From contig NZ_JASVDS010000003.1 of NCBI RefSeq assembly GCF_030285365.1, positions 186,001 to 250,000 on the forward strand: 64,000 nt of DNA, written 5' to 3'. The notes beneath the pieces were generated by a model. That model was not told the DNA's origin, did not search any database, and worked only from the letters and a program-made list of their open reading frames with translations. Positions 42,105 to 51,063 of this stretch are shown here, piece by piece. Positions within the stretch are counted from its first letter, which is position 1. Every line of letters starts with the position of its first letter. Source of the stretch: Roseateles subflavus (GTDB lineage Bacteria > Pseudomonadota > Gammaproteobacteria > Burkholderiales > Burkholderiaceae_C). A program made the position numbers and the translations under genes.

Positions 42105-42153
42105 CGCCCTTGCGTCGTCGACCCCCACCTCAGAACCAGCAGAAAGTCTGACC

Positions 42154-43293
42154 ATGAATGCCAAGACCCCCAGCGCGTCCTCGTCTGCCGCTCACCAGGC
42201 CGAGCGCTGGTACTCGCCGCAGGACAAGACCAGCCAGACGGACGACGAGCGCATCCGCGACATCACCCCGCTGCCGCCGCCCGAGCACCTGATCCGCTTC
42301 TTCCCCATCGGCGGCACGCCCATGGAGCGCCTGGTGGTGGGCACGCGCCAGACCATCCGCCGCATCATGCAGCGCAAGGACGACCGTCTGCTGGTCATCA
42401 TCGGTCCGTGCTCGATCCATGATCCGGCCGCCGCCCTCGAGTACGCGCGCCGCCTGGTGGTGGAGCGCCAGAAGTACGCCGACACGCTGGAGGTCGTGAT
42501 GCGCGTCTACTTCGAGAAGCCGCGCACCACGGTGGGCTGGAAGGGCCTGATCAACGACCCCTACCTCGACGAGAGCTACCGCATCGACGAGGGTCTGCGC
42601 ATCGCCCGACAGCTGCTGCTGGAGATCAACCGCCTCGGCCTGCCGGCCGCCGTGGAGTTCCTCGACGTCATCTCGCCGCAGTACATCGGCGACCTCATCT
42701 CCTGGGGCGCCATCGGCGCGCGCACGACGGAAAGCCAGGTGCACCGGGAGCTGGCCTCCGGCCTGTCGGCGCCCATCGGCTTCAAGAACGGCACCGACGG
42801 CAACATCAAGATCGCGACGGACGCCATCCAGGCGGCGGCGCGCCCCCATCACTTCCTGTCCGTCCACAAGAACGGGCAGGTGGCCATCGTCGAGACCAAG
42901 GGCAACAAGGATTGCCACGTGATCCTGCGCGGCGGCAAGGCGCCCAACTACGACGCCGAGAGCGTCGGTGCTGCCTGCAAGGACCTCGCGGCCTCCAAGC
43001 TGGACACCACGCTCATGGTCGACTGCTCGCATGCCAACAGCTCCAAGCAGCACCTGCGCCAGATCGAGGTGGCAAGGGACATCGCGGCCCAGGTGGCGGG
43101 CGGCAGCAACCAGATCTTCGGCGTGATGGTGGAGAGCCACCTGCACGACGGGGCCCAGAAGTTCACCCCGGGCAAGGACGACCCCGCCAAGCTCGAGTAC
43201 GGCAAGAGCATCACCGACGCCTGCCTGGGCTGGGACGACTCGCTCGCGGTGCTCGAGGTGTTGTCCGAAGCCGTCAGGGCGTCCCGGGGCTGA
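42154..43293 (+). CDS. aroG: 3-deoxy-7-phosphoheptulonate (DAHP) synthase, class I
   Basis: 379 residues from the ATG at 42154. The enzyme joins phosphoenolpyruvate and erythrose 4-phosphate in the first step of the shikimate pathway. Family motifs: IIGPCSIHDPAAALEYA (PEP site, metal-binding Cys), MRVYFEKPRTTVGWKG, IGARTTESQVHRELASGLS, GFKNGTDGN, MVDCSHANSSK and the late VMVESHLHDGAQ. It belongs to the AroF/AroG/AroH group with an N-terminal segment (PLPPPEHLIRFFPI) that usually binds the feedback amino acid. Which isozyme type it is cannot be read by eye, so the symbol is tentative. The upstream leader with Phe, Tyr and Trp codons predicts transcription control by all three end products. Confidence 0.95.
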   Translation: MNAKTPSASSSAAHQAERWYSPQDKTSQTDDERIRDITPLPPPEHLIRFFPIGGTPMERLVVGTRQTIRRIMQRKDDRLLVIIGPCSIHDPAAALEYARRLVVERQKYADTLEVVMRVYFEKPRTTVGWKGLINDPYLDESYRIDEGLRIARQLLLEINRLGLPAAVEFLDVISPQYIGDLISWGAIGARTTESQVHRELASGLSAPIGFKNGTDGNIKIATDAIQAAARPHHFLSVHKNGQVAIVETKGNKDCHVILRGGKAPNYDAESVGAACKDLAASKLDTTLMVDCSHANSSKQHLRQIEVARDIAAQVAGGSNQIFGVMVESHLHDGAQKFTPGKDDPAKLEYGKSITDACLGWDDSLAVLEVLSEAVRASRG

Positions 43294-43333
43294 GGGCCCT
43301 GGGCTAGGATGGGGTTCACAGGAGGCTCAAGCC

Positions 43334-43645
43334 ATGCGCAGTGAAGTCCAGGTCGTGTTCGGCCCCGGCGAGGAAGTCCATCTGGCGGTCGATGCGGCCG
43401 AAGTGCTCAGCTTCGATGTCGCGCGGCAGTGGCTGGACGAGCAGTTCGTCAAGCACGGCTGCGAGCCCATGCGTGGCTCGGGCAAGGTGCTGATCGCCGA
43501 CAAGATCCTGGGCGTGGCCGCGGCCGTGGGGCCCGCGGCCCTGCGGGATCCGGCCTTCGGGCTGGACTTCGCGCGGGCCGCCTCCGGGGCGCTCAGCAAG
43601 GCGCTCGTCAAGGTGGACGTGGGCCGGCTGAGCGTGTCCTTCTGA
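43334..43645 (+). CDS. Hypothetical protein
   Basis: 103 residues with a strong AGGAGG site nine bases upstream of the ATG, 40 bp after the DAHP synthase stop on the same strand. It is a small alpha/beta protein without signal peptide, membrane segment or cysteine-rich motif (one Cys): MRSEVQVVFGPGEEVHLAVD, then DVARQWLDEQFVKHGCEP, then a Gly/Ala-rich middle and KALVKVDVGRLSVSF. Not recognised. Co-transcription with the synthase gene would put it under the same attenuator, which is inference only. Confidence 0.72.
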   Translation: MRSEVQVVFGPGEEVHLAVDAAEVLSFDVARQWLDEQFVKHGCEPMRGSGKVLIADKILGVAAAVGPAALRDPAFGLDFARAASGALSKALVKVDVGRLSVSF

Positions 43646-43660
43646 GCGGTTCCCTCTGAA

Positions 43661-44266
43661 TCAGCTGCCCAGCTGCGGCACCGGCAGCTGCCAGCCGTAG
43701 TGCAGGGAGGCCAAGCGCAGGCTCGCCACGCTGGCCATGCCGAGAACGAAGGCCAGGTCCCGCTTCATGCCTGCGCGGTGCAGCAGCTGGTACAGCGCAA
43801 TGCCGGCCAGCGCGGCCGTGGCATAGATGTCCTGGCGCAGCAGCAGTGGCACCTGGCCGCTCAGGAGGTCCCGCACCACGCCGCCGCCCGTGGCCGTGAG
43901 GGTGCCCATCAGCAGCACCGGCACCGGCGGCAGATGGCAGTCCTCGGCGATCTCGGCGCCGCACAGCGCGAACACGGCCAGCCCGACGGCGTCGGCGATC
44001 TTCAGGGCCTGCAGCGCGCCGGGCGGCAGCGGGCCCGTGAAGAGCGTGGCCAGGGCCGCGACGACGATGACGGTGAGGTAGCGGCTGTCCTTCATCCAGA
44101 ACACCGGATGCCGGTTCAGCAGAAGGTCGCGCAGCGTGCCGCCGCCCACGGCCGTGATGGCGGCCAGCACCAGCAGGCCGAAGAGATCGAGCCCCGCGCG
44201 CAGCGCGGCCAGGGCGCCCGAGATGGCAAAGACGGCGACGCCGGCCAGATCAAACCAGTAGAGCAT
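43661..44266 (-). CDS. TRIC-type cation channel family protein (UPF0126/YadS-like)
   Basis: 201 residues from the ATG at 44266. It has two homologous halves of three membrane segments plus a seventh, with the paired signature TAVGGGTLRDLLLNRHPVFW (first half) and TATGGGVVRDLLSGQVPLLL (second half). Prokaryotic TRIC proteins form trimeric K+-permeable channels whose glycine-broken helices line the pore; the physiological role in bacteria is unclear. It converges on the small gene at 43334 with a 15-bp gap and is divergent from htpG. Confidence 0.9.
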   Translation of the reverse strand: MLYWFDLAGVAVFAISGALAALRAGLDLFGLLVLAAITAVGGGTLRDLLLNRHPVFWMKDSRYLTVIVVAALATLFTGPLPPGALQALKIADAVGLAVFALCGAEIAEDCHLPPVPVLLMGTLTATGGGVVRDLLSGQVPLLLRQDIYATAALAGIALYQLLHRAGMKRDLAFVLGMASVASLRLASLHYGWQLPVPQLGS

Positions 44267-44309
44267 CGTGGCAGTGTAATGAGCCGGCCGCCGCTGGGGG
44301 CCGTGCCCT

Positions 44310-44337
44310 CTTGAATCCTGTCGGATCGTCCTCAACT
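44310..44337 (+). promoter_or_regulatory. Candidate heat-shock (sigma-32) promoter of htpG
   Basis: CTTGAAT (44310-44316), 13-bp spacer, CCTCAACT (44330-44337), close to the sigma-32 pattern CTTGAA with CCCCATNT and preceded by a C-rich stretch (GCCCT). The expected start is near 44345, leaving a leader of about 70 bases. Heat-shock control of htpG is known in other proteobacteria. Confidence 0.4.
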
Positions 44338-44418
44338 GGGCTGACGCATGGCGGCAGACGGTGAGGATGCCGCCACGATCACCTGTCACACTCCATCCCG
44401 TTTTCAAGCATTCACGCC

Positions 44419-46299
44419 ATGGACAAGCACACCCATTCCTTCCAGGCCGAAGTCAAGCAGATCCTGCACCTCGTCACCCACTCCCTGTACTCCAACAAGG
44501 AGATCTTCCTGCGCGAGCTGGTGTCCAACGCCTCCGATGCCTGCGACAAGCTGCGCTTCGAGGCCCTGGACAACGCGGCCCTCTACGAAGAGGCCCCGAA
44601 CCTGGAGGTGCGCGTCAGCTTCGACCCCGAGGCCCGCACCGTCACCATCAGCGACAACGGCATCGGCATGAGCGCCGAGGAAGCTGTCGCCCACCTGGGC
44701 ACCATCGCCAAGAGCGGCACACGCGAGTTCATGTCGCGCCTCGAGGGGGACCAGAAGAAGGACGCCAACCTCATCGGGCAGTTCGGCGTGGGCTTCTACT
44801 CGGGCTTCATCGTGGCCGACCGCATCACCGTGGAAAGCCGCCGTGCCGGCTTGAAGGCGGAGGAGGGCGTGCGCTGGAGTTCCGAGGGCACCGGCGAGTT
44901 CGAGGTCGAGACGATCACCAAGGCCGGCCGTGGCACCGACGTCATCCTGCACCTGCGTGAGGGCGAGGAGGAGTTCCTCAAGACCTGGCGCCTGAAGTCC
45001 ATCATCGGCAAGTACTCCGACCACATCTCCCTGCCCATCCTCATGCGCAAGGAGGAGTGGGACGCCGAGAAGGGCGAGCAGCAGCTCACGGAGCAATGGG
45101 AGAGCGTGAACAAGGCCTCGGCCCTCTGGACCCGCAGCAAGAGCGACGTCACGCCGGAGCAGTACGAGGACTTCTACAAGCAGATCTCCTACGACACCGA
45201 GGCCCCGCTCGCCTACACCCACAACCGTGTGGAAGGCCGCAGCGAGTACACCCAGCTGCTCTACATCCCGAAGAAGGCGCCCTTCGACCTCTGGAACCGC
45301 GACAAGCGCGGCGGCGTGAAGCTCTACGTCAAGCGCGTCTTCATCATGGACGATGCCGAGGCGCTGATGCCCGTCTACCTGCGCTTCGTGAAGGGCGTGA
45401 TCGACTCCGCCGACCTGCCGCTGAACGTCAGTCGCGAGCTGCTGCAGGAGAGCCGCGACGTGAAGGCCATCCGTGAGGGTTCGACCAAGCGCGTGCTGTC
45501 GATGCTCGAATCCCTGGCCAACAGCGAGGACGCGGCCGAGCGCGAGAAGTACGCCGCCTTCTGGCAGGACTTCGGTCAGGTGCTCAAGGAAGGCCTGGGC
45601 GAGGACCACCAGAACCAGGAGCGCCTGGCCAAGCTGCTGCGCTTCGCGTCCACCCATGCCGACGAGGGCGTGAGCCTGGCGGACTACGTCTCCCGCATGA
45701 AGGAAGGGCAGGACGAGATCTACTACATCACGGCCGACAGCCTGTCCGCCGCCAAGAACAGCCCGCAGCTGGAAGTCTTCCGCAAGAAGGGCATCGAGGT
45801 GCTGCTGCTGGTCGACCGCGTCGACGAGTGGATGCTCTCGCACCTCTATGAATTCGAGGGCAAGTCCCTGCAGTCGGTGGCCAAGGGGGCCATCGACCTC
45901 GGCAAGCTCCAGGACGAAGAGGAAAAGAAGAAGGCCGAGGAAGCCGCCGAAGCCTTCAAGCCGCTGCTGGAGAAGCTCAAGACCGCGCTGGAAGGTCGGG
46001 CCAAGGATGTGCGCGTGAGCACTCGCCTGGTCGACTCCCCCGCCTGCATCGTGGTGGAAGAGGGCGACATGTCCGGCCACCTGGCCCGTCTGCTCAAGCA
46101 GGCCGGGCAGGCCGCGCCGACCTCGCTGCCCACCCTGGAAATCAACGCCGAGCATGCGCTGGTCAGGAAGCTGGAGGGCAGCGAGCGCTTCGACGACCTT
46201 GCGCAGATCCTCTTCGACCAGGCGGTCCTGGCCGAGGGCGGGCACCTCGAGGATCCGGCGGCCTATGTGAAGCGCGTGAATGCGCTGCTGATGGGCTGA
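44419..46299 (+). CDS. htpG: Molecular chaperone HtpG (Hsp90)
   Basis: 626 residues, standard bacterial Hsp90 length. The N-terminal ATPase has [33 protein letters not shown] and [12 protein letters not shown]. The middle domain includes the catalytic-Arg loop region [16 protein letters not shown]. The C-terminal dimerisation domain ends without the eukaryotic MEEVD tail. It acts as a cytosolic ATP-dependent chaperone, with DnaK in other bacteria. The initial [16 protein letters not shown] matches the typical start. A 10-bp hairpin follows the stop. Confidence 0.97.
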   Translation: MDKHTHSFQAEVKQILHLVTHSLYSNKEIFLRELVSNASDACDKLRFEALDNAALYEEAPNLEVRVSFDPEARTVTISDNGIGMSAEEAVAHLGTIAKSGTREFMSRLEGDQKKDANLIGQFGVGFYSGFIVADRITVESRRAGLKAEEGVRWSSEGTGEFEVETITKAGRGTDVILHLREGEEEFLKTWRLKSIIGKYSDHISLPILMRKEEWDAEKGEQQLTEQWESVNKASALWTRSKSDVTPEQYEDFYKQISYDTEAPLAYTHNRVEGRSEYTQLLYIPKKAPFDLWNRDKRGGVKLYVKRVFIMDDAEALMPVYLRFVKGVIDSADLPLNVSRELLQESRDVKAIREGSTKRVLSMLESLANSEDAAEREKYAAFWQDFGQVLKEGLGEDHQNQERLAKLLRFASTHADEGVSLADYVSRMKEGQDEIYYITADSLSAAKNSPQLEVFRKKGIEVLLLVDRVDEWMLSHLYEFEGKSLQSVAKGAIDLGKLQDEEEKKKAEEAAEAFKPLLEKLKTALEGRAKDVRVSTRLVDSPACIVVEEGDMSGHLARLLKQAGQAAPTSLPTLEINAEHALVRKLEGSERFDDLAQILFDQAVLAEGGHLEDPAAYVKRVNALLMG

Positions 46300-46303
46300 A
46301 GAG

Positions 46304-46333
46304 GCAAGACCTGGCCCTCGGGGCAGGTCTTGC
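46304..46333. repeat. Hairpin after htpG, related to the GGGTCAGG element
   Basis: GCAAGACCTG (46304-46313) pairs perfectly with CAGGTCTTGC (46324-46333), with three more G-C pairs inside past a bulge. There is no T-run, so if it protects or ends the htpG message it is not a classical terminator. The arm resembles GCAAGACCTGACCC at 31788. Confidence 0.6.
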
Positions 46334-46337
46334 GGGA

Positions 46338-47438
46338 TCAGGCGAAGCTGTCGCCGTCCAGATGGAAGTCCTCGTCGTCGTCCTTGTAGGAGGGCGGCGG
46401 GGGCGTCTCGGAGGCGGACTGCATCGCCTCCCGCTGTTCCCCCAGCTTCGCCACCTGGTCGTTCCAGTAGTTCGGCGTGCCGAACCAGGGGAAGGCCAGC
46501 GGGAAGGCGGGGTCACCCCAGCGGCGGGCGAGCCAGGCGCTGTGGTGAATCATGCGCAGCGTGCGCAGCGGTTCGATCAGCCGGCGCTCGCGCCAGTCGA
46601 AGGCACGGATGGATTCATAGCCGTCCATCAGCGCGTCCCATTGCCAGCGCGCGGTGGCGTCGTCACCGCTGAGCAGCATCCACAGGTCCTGCACGGCCGG
46701 GCCGGTGACGGCGTCGTCCAGGTCGACGAAGTGCGGGCCGTGGTCGGGCGTCCAGAGGATGTTGCCCGGGTGGCAGTCGCCGTGCAGGCGCAGCTGCGGT
46801 GCGTCGGCCAGGGCCTCGAAGGCCTGCGTGATGAGCGCCAGGCAGTCCCGCACCACGCGATCCCAGCGCGGGGCGATCTCGGGCGGCAGCACCTCGTGGT
46901 CCATCAGCCAGGCGCGGGCGGTCTCGCCCGGTTCGGCGCCCCACCAGCGCACGCGATGCTCGAAGGGCTGGCGTGCGCCGACCTGATGCAGGCGCGCCAG
47001 CAGGCGCCCGATCCAGCGCAGGACCTCGGGATCCTCCAGCTCCGGGGCGCGGCCACCCTGGCGGCTGGCCACGGCAAAGCGTTGCGTGCCGATGCGCCCC
47101 AGCGTCGATGGCGAACCCAGCAGTTCCAGGGCGCCGAGCGGGCTTTCGAAGCAGTCGCTGCGGTCCAGGGTCCAGGGGCGGGCGACGGGCACTTCGGCAT
47201 CGGCCAGTTCGGCCGCAAAGGCGTGCTCCTCCAGGATCTGCGCCTCGCTCCAGCGGCCGGGGCGGTAGAACTTGGCCACGGCCACACGGCCATCCTCCAG
47301 GTGCACCTGCAGCACGCGGTTCTCGTAGGAGTTGAGCTGCAGCATGCGGCCGTCGCCGCGCAGGCCGGCGGCCTCCAGGGCATCCAGCATGAATTCGGGT
47401 GTCAGTTCGCCAAAGGCGCGGTCGGTGTCGGGGAGCAT
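46338..47438 (-). CDS. srkA: Stress response serine/threonine kinase SrkA (YihE/RdoA)
   Basis: 366 residues. The aminoglycoside-phosphotransferase-like kinase fold is shown by NSYENRVLQVHLEDGRVAVAKFYRP (nucleotide loop and Lys), the catalytic loop LRLHGDCHPGNILW and the metal-binding HFVDLDDAVTGP. In E. coli SrkA phosphorylates proteins and counteracts MazF and oxidative killing. The C-terminal 30 residues are a Ser/Pro/Asp-rich tail beyond the usual end. Its position just after htpG (convergent) may be incidental. No ribosome site stands out before the ATG at 47438. Confidence 0.92.
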   Translation of the reverse strand: MLPDTDRAFGELTPEFMLDALEAAGLRGDGRMLQLNSYENRVLQVHLEDGRVAVAKFYRPGRWSEAQILEEHAFAAELADAEVPVARPWTLDRSDCFESPLGALELLGSPSTLGRIGTQRFAVASRQGGRAPELEDPEVLRWIGRLLARLHQVGARQPFEHRVRWWGAEPGETARAWLMDHEVLPPEIAPRWDRVVRDCLALITQAFEALADAPQLRLHGDCHPGNILWTPDHGPHFVDLDDAVTGPAVQDLWMLLSGDDATARWQWDALMDGYESIRAFDWRERRLIEPLRTLRMIHHSAWLARRWGDPAFPLAFPWFGTPNYWNDQVAKLGEQREAMQSASETPPPPSYKDDDEDFHLDGDSFA

Positions 47439-47497
47439 GCTGGGCAGGTGGCGCGTCGAAAGGGGCCCGGCAGTCCGGGCGGTACGGCGAGGGGCGC

Positions 47498-48322
47498 TCA
47501 GCGGCCGCCGGGGAAGCGGGGGCTGTCGACGACGACGCCGACGATGTCCCGTGAGGCGTCCGGGCCGGCGATCGGCTGGTCCAGGCTGATGTCCAGGCTG
47601 CCTTCGTCCAGGGTCTCGTCGCCCATCGGCGCGGAGCGTCCACCGGTGCCGCTGTCAAAACGCGGATCCGGCGCGAAGAAGGAATCCTGGAACACCGAGG
47701 AGTCCTGCCACAGGCTGGCGCCGACGGTGTTGAGCGGCCGTCCGGCGCTGGCTCCTGCGGCGGGGCTCAACGGCGTCGGTGCGGCGGCGGGCGCCCGGGG
47801 CGGCTTGGTGCCCGCCTGCGGGCCGCGGACATGGTTGTTGTTGTAGGGCACCAGCAGCTGCAGCTCGGCCGCCGTGGGCAGATGGTCCAGGGGGCAGCGC
47901 AGGTAGCGCACCCGGCAGGCATTGAGCACGGACTGCTTGATCTGCAGGCCCCGGCCCTGCTGCTGTCGCTCGGTGTCGAGGTCGATGGCGGCCAGCACGC
48001 GGCCGTTGCTGCTGCAGATGGCAAAGCCCACGTTCAGGGCACCCAGCAGCTCGAACCAGTAGCGGGTCTCGCTGGCTTCGCTCGGCTGGCAGAAGCGCAC
48101 CAGCGGCAGCTTGCACAGGATGACGTGATGCGGCAGGGCCTCGCGCAGCAGGCGGTAGACGCGGCGTTCGTCGGTGCTGAAGACCGGGCGCGGCGAGAGC
48201 GGCCAGTCGGTGGGGAGCTTGTGACGGGTGCCCCGCGGGCGTTTCCAGAGCCAGGCGGCGCCCAGGGCGGCAAGCCCGAGGCTTGAGGCCAGGGCAATGA
48301 TCCACGGAATGAGGGTCGGCAT
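47498..48322 (-). CDS. DUF2726 domain membrane protein
   Basis: 274 residues with one N-terminal membrane segment (IPWIIALASSLGLAALGAAWLW, residues 5-26). The soluble domain FSTDERRVYRLLREALPHHVILCKLPLVRF to LNVGFAICSSNGRVLAAIDLD is the DUF2726 signature, a nuclease-like fold often found near topoisomerase-type zinc ribbons in other proteins; activity is unproven. The C-terminal 100 residues are low-complexity (Pro, Ala, Gly, Ser). It lies 59 bp upstream of srkA on the same strand and may share its transcript. Confidence 0.8.
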   Translation of the reverse strand: MPTLIPWIIALASSLGLAALGAAWLWKRPRGTRHKLPTDWPLSPRPVFSTDERRVYRLLREALPHHVILCKLPLVRFCQPSEASETRYWFELLGALNVGFAICSSNGRVLAAIDLDTERQQQGRGLQIKQSVLNACRVRYLRCPLDHLPTAAELQLLVPYNNNHVRGPQAGTKPPRAPAAAPTPLSPAAGASAGRPLNTVGASLWQDSSVFQDSFFAPDPRFDSGTGGRSAPMGDETLDEGSLDISLDQPIAGPDASRDIVGVVVDSPRFPGGR

Positions 48323-48435
48323 GGGCCTTGGTGACGACAGGAGGGACCGTTCGACGCGACCGGGGCGAACCCGGCCGGTCGGGCTGTCGTCAAAGTGTAA
48401 CCAGGGCGGAACCGCCGGACGCGCGGCGTCGCCGA

Positions 48436-49173
48436 CTATTGCTTGGCGGCCTTGCCAGCGTCGCGGTATTGCGACTTCACCTCGGCCACGCCGTCGATGA
48501 AGTCCCCGAAGGCCCGGACGTGCCGCTTGAACTGGAAGTCCAGCTCGGCCATGTGGCGTTCGATGGCCTCGCCGACGTGGGAGGAGACCGAGTCCGGCGG
48601 CAGCCGCAGCCAGGCCTCGGATTCGCTGCCGTCCCGTTCCACCGTGGCGCCGGCATTGCGGGCGATCCGGAGCATGGGGGCGTTCTCGCTCAGGGCGTGG
48701 ATGAACAGGGTCTCGATGCCGCGGTTGCGGGCATGCAGGGCGGCGTGCTCGAACAGGCGGGCGCCGAAGCCGCGACCCCGGGCGCTCGCCAGCACCGAGA
48801 CGCCGAACTCGGCCATGGCCGGCTTGCCCTGGCGCTGCGGTGCCGGCTCGTAGGCCAGGTGCGCCATGGCCACGAGCTGCAGGCGGCGGTTGAAGATGCC
48901 CAGGACTTCATCGCGGGCGAAGTCCAGGTTCATGGCGTACTTGGTGATCTGTTCGTCACTGGCCGGGTAGCCGAATCGCAGGTAGCGGTCCCGCTCACTG
49001 AGGCTCAGCAGGTGCGTGAGGATGCGGCGGCGGTGACGGCGGGCGAGCGAACGGATGGGCACCCAGCTGGCGAAGCGCTGCAGGCCCAGCTTCTGGGGCA
49101 GCCAGCCCAGGGCGCTCGGTTCGGGTTCGGTGTGACCGGGATCGGCCAGGGACGAGGGTTCGTGGGCAGTCAT
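48436..49173 (-). CDS. GNAT family N-acetyltransferase
   Basis: 245 residues from the ATG at 49173, chosen for GGAGG seven bases upstream (an ATG at 49188 lacks one). The acetyl-CoA binding loop of motif A appears as [23 protein letters not shown], where [10 protein letters not shown] fits the R/Q-x-x-G-x-G/A pattern, followed by [28 protein letters not shown] (motif B). An N-terminal 60-residue extension and a C-terminal helical part ([22 protein letters not shown]) flank the domain. The substrate is unknown. The region upstream is the rplM promoter on the other strand. Confidence 0.85.
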   Translation of the reverse strand: MTAHEPSSLADPGHTEPEPSALGWLPQKLGLQRFASWVPIRSLARRHRRRILTHLLSLSERDRYLRFGYPASDEQITKYAMNLDFARDEVLGIFNRRLQLVAMAHLAYEPAPQRQGKPAMAEFGVSVLASARGRGFGARLFEHAALHARNRGIETLFIHALSENAPMLRIARNAGATVERDGSESEAWLRLPPDSVSSHVGEAIERHMAELDFQFKRHVRAFGDFIDGVAEVKSQYRDAGKAAKQ

Positions 49174-49508
49174 GGGCGGCCTCCACACAGCCGGGAGGGC
49201 TGGGGCATGTGCGCATATTAGCGGGGTGGTCGCCAGCGGACCTTGATCTGGTCGGCATTGCGGTTTGCGCGTCGCTTGCCGCCGGGGCCGGGTTTGGGTA
49301 CACTCGCGGGCTTTTCCCGTATTTGGCTGCGGGGAAGGATGCGCCTTGGCGCCACGACGTGAGAGGTCGCGAGCAGGCTGGAGCCCTTCGAAAGAGGGGG
49401 GCTGGCAGGCAAAGAAGCGGCACCGAACGGGGGCCCAGACGCAGGAATTTCAGCCAGCGACTGCTGCAGCAGGTGTTTTTTGCCTTCTGCAGCCAACGAA
49501 AGCAACTC
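49174..49508. other. Intergenic region with the rplM promoter and long leader
   Basis: 335 bp without a gene. After the promoter at 49276-49304 there are about 195 bases of leader to the rplM start. They include GAAAGAGGGGG and GCTGCAGCAGG stretches that could fold, so an L13-type autoregulatory leader is possible, but I could not identify a defined structure by eye. Confidence 0.4.
49276..49304 (+). promoter_or_regulatory. Sigma-70 promoter of rplM-rpsI
   Basis: TTGCCG (49276-49281), exactly 17 bp, TACACT (49299-49304). It is the only good promoter match ahead of rplM and lies just upstream of the GC-rich start region, as usual for ribosomal protein operons. Confidence 0.6.
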
Positions 49509-49937
49509 ATGAAGACCTTCAGCGCCAAGCCGGCCGAGGTGACGCACGAGTGGTTTGTGATTGACGCCACCGACAAGGTGCTCGGACGTGTTGCCAGCGA
49601 AGTGGCACTCCGTTTGCGCGGCAAGCACAAGGCCATTTACACGCCTCACGTGGACACCGGTGACTTCATCGTCGTGATCAACGCAGACAAGCTGCGCGTG
49701 ACCGGCAACAAGGCCACCGACAAGGTGTACTACCGCCACAGCGGCTTCCCCGGCGGCATCTACGCCACCAAGTTCAAGGACATGCAAGCCAAGCATCCGG
49801 GCCGCGCCCTGGAGAAGGCTGTCAAGGGCATGCTGCCCAAGGGTCCCCTGGGCTACGCCATGGTGAAGAAGCTGAAGGTTTACGCGGGTGGTACCCACCC
49901 GCACACCGCCCAGCAGCCCAAGGCTCTGGAAATCTAA
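49509..49937 (+). CDS. rplM: 50S ribosomal protein L13
   Basis: 142 residues, exactly the usual length. The sequence opens [20 protein letters not shown] and contains [36 protein letters not shown] and the signature [15 protein letters not shown] and [20 protein letters not shown]13 binds 23S rRNA early in 50S assembly. Codon use is less GC-extreme than that of its neighbours, as for strongly expressed genes. rpsI follows after 9 bp in one operon. Confidence 0.98.
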   Translation: MKTFSAKPAEVTHEWFVIDATDKVLGRVASEVALRLRGKHKAIYTPHVDTGDFIVVINADKLRVTGNKATDKVYYRHSGFPGGIYATKFKDMQAKHPGRALEKAVKGMLPKGPLGYAMVKKLKVYAGGTHPHTAQQPKALEI

Positions 49938-49946
49938 GGAGCGGCA

Positions 49947-50339
49947 ATGATCGGAAACTGGAATTACGGTACCGGCCGCCGCAAGTCGTCGGTCGCTCGC
50001 GTCTTCATCAAGAAGGGCACGGGCCAGATCATCGTCAACGGCAAGCCGCTGGATCAATACTTCGGCCGTCAGACGTCCATCATGGTCACCCGCCAGCCCC
50101 TGGTGCTGACCAACAATGGCGAAGCCTTTGACATCAAGGTGAACGTTCACGGTGGCGGCGAGTCCGGCCAGGCCGGTGCTGTCCGTCTGGGCATCACCCG
50201 TGCACTGATCGACTACGACGCAGCCCTGAAGCCCGAACTGAGCCGCGCCGGCTTCGTCACGCGTGATGCGCGTGAAGTCGAGCGTAAGAAGGTCGGTCTG
50301 CACGGCGCTCGTCGTCGGAAGCAGTTCAGCAAGCGCTGA
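49947..50339 (+). CDS. rpsI: 30S ribosomal protein S9
   Basis: 130 residues. It starts [20 protein letters not shown] and has the S9 signature [19 protein letters not shown]. The basic tail ending [16 protein letters not shown] reaches the P-site tRNA anticodon stem in the ribosome. A ribosome site (AAGGAGCGG) overlaps the end of rplM's 3' flank. The rplM-rpsI pair is conserved across bacteria. The intrinsic terminator 65 bp downstream ends the operon. Confidence 0.98.
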   Translation: MIGNWNYGTGRRKSSVARVFIKKGTGQIIVNGKPLDQYFGRQTSIMVTRQPLVLTNNGEAFDIKVNVHGGGESGQAGAVRLGITRALIDYDAALKPELSRAGFVTRDAREVERKKVGLHGARRRKQFSKR

Positions 50340-50403
50340 TCTTCCTGGCCGGTTCATGCCGGCCCCGCTTGGCAACGCCCTTCGGGGTCTTGCCGGCATC
50401 CCG

Positions 50404-50426
50404 AAAGGCCGCTTCTGCGGCCTTTT
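50404..50426 (+). terminator. Intrinsic terminator of the rplM-rpsI operon
   Basis: AAAGGCCGC-TTCT-GCGGCCTTT: a 9-bp perfect stem with a TTCT loop, merging into TTTTG. Confidence 0.88.
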
Positions 50427-50571
50427 GTCATTTCTGCGGTGGCGTGCGTGGCAGCCTCGGGCGGATCAAAGCCCTTCTTGGCGCCGGGTCATGCCCTCCA
50501 TGGATGAAAACCTGAGTCGAGCGCTGGGAGATAATCCAGCCATCTGACCTCCCTCCAGCAGGACACAAGCG

Positions 50572-50946
50572 ATGAGCGCAGTTCTCGAATCCACCACCGC
50601 CGGCCCCAGCGACATCCCGGCGCCCATCATCTTCACCGACAGCGCGGCCGAAAAGGTGCGTGATCTCGTCGCCGAAGAAGGCAATCCGGAGCTGAAGCTG
50701 CGCGTCTTCGTGCAGGGCGGCGGCTGCTCGGGCTTCCAGTACGGCTTCACCTTCGACGAGGTGGCCAACGAGGATGACACCCAGATGATGAAGAACGGCG
50801 TCACGCTGCTGATCGACGCCATGAGCCTGCAGTACCTGATGGGTGCCGAGATCGACTACAAGGAAGACCTCCAGGGCGCACAGTTCGTGATCAAGAACCC
50901 CAACGCCTCCACGACCTGCGGCTGCGGTTCCAGCTTCTCGGTCTGA
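50572..50946 (+). CDS. erpA: Iron-sulfur cluster insertion protein ErpA
   Basis: 124 residues of the A-type carrier (HesB/IscA) family. The three cluster ligands are Cys52 in GGGCSGF and Cys116/Cys118 in the C-terminal CGCGSSFSV. The N-terminal extension of about 18 residues before [11 protein letters not shown], and the spacing, fit ErpA rather than IscA. ErpA delivers Fe-S clusters to targets such as isoprenoid-pathway enzymes and is essential in aerobically grown E. coli. It has its own promoter region after the rpsI terminator. A hairpin terminator follows. Confidence 0.94.
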   Translation: MSAVLESTTAGPSDIPAPIIFTDSAAEKVRDLVAEEGNPELKLRVFVQGGGCSGFQYGFTFDEVANEDDTQMMKNGVTLLIDAMSLQYLMGAEIDYKEDLQGAQFVIKNPNASTTCGCGSSFSV

Positions 50947-50983
50947 GCATTGCACCGAAGCCCGGCGAGGGCTTCCCCCGATG

Positions 50984-51015
50984 ACGCCGCACGGCCCTGG
51001 CCGCTGCGGCGTTTC
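50984..51015 (+). terminator. Probable terminator after erpA
   Basis: ACGCCGCA (50984-50991) pairs perfectly with TGCGGCGT (51005-51012), followed by a T-rich stretch (TTTCGCATTT). A shorter hairpin GAAGCCC/GGGCTTC lies just upstream at 50957-50975. Confidence 0.6.
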
Positions 51016-51063
51016 GCATTTCGGCCGGCGTGGCGAGTGGTGTGATGAGGCCGGCCGGCGGGC

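Noticed and set aside
42004-42153. N-terminal extension of DAHP synthase upstream of 42154
   Set aside because: The in-frame extension runs through the leader and terminator hairpin; the ATG at 42154 gives the normal family length.
46304-46333. Classical intrinsic terminator after htpG
   Set aside because: The stem is strong, but neither strand has a T-run after it, so it is listed as a repeat/hairpin instead.
49305-49508. A defined L13 leader (autoregulatory RNA) upstream of rplM
   Set aside because: The leader is long enough, but no stem matching a known L13 leader could be drawn by eye; a covariance-model search would decide.
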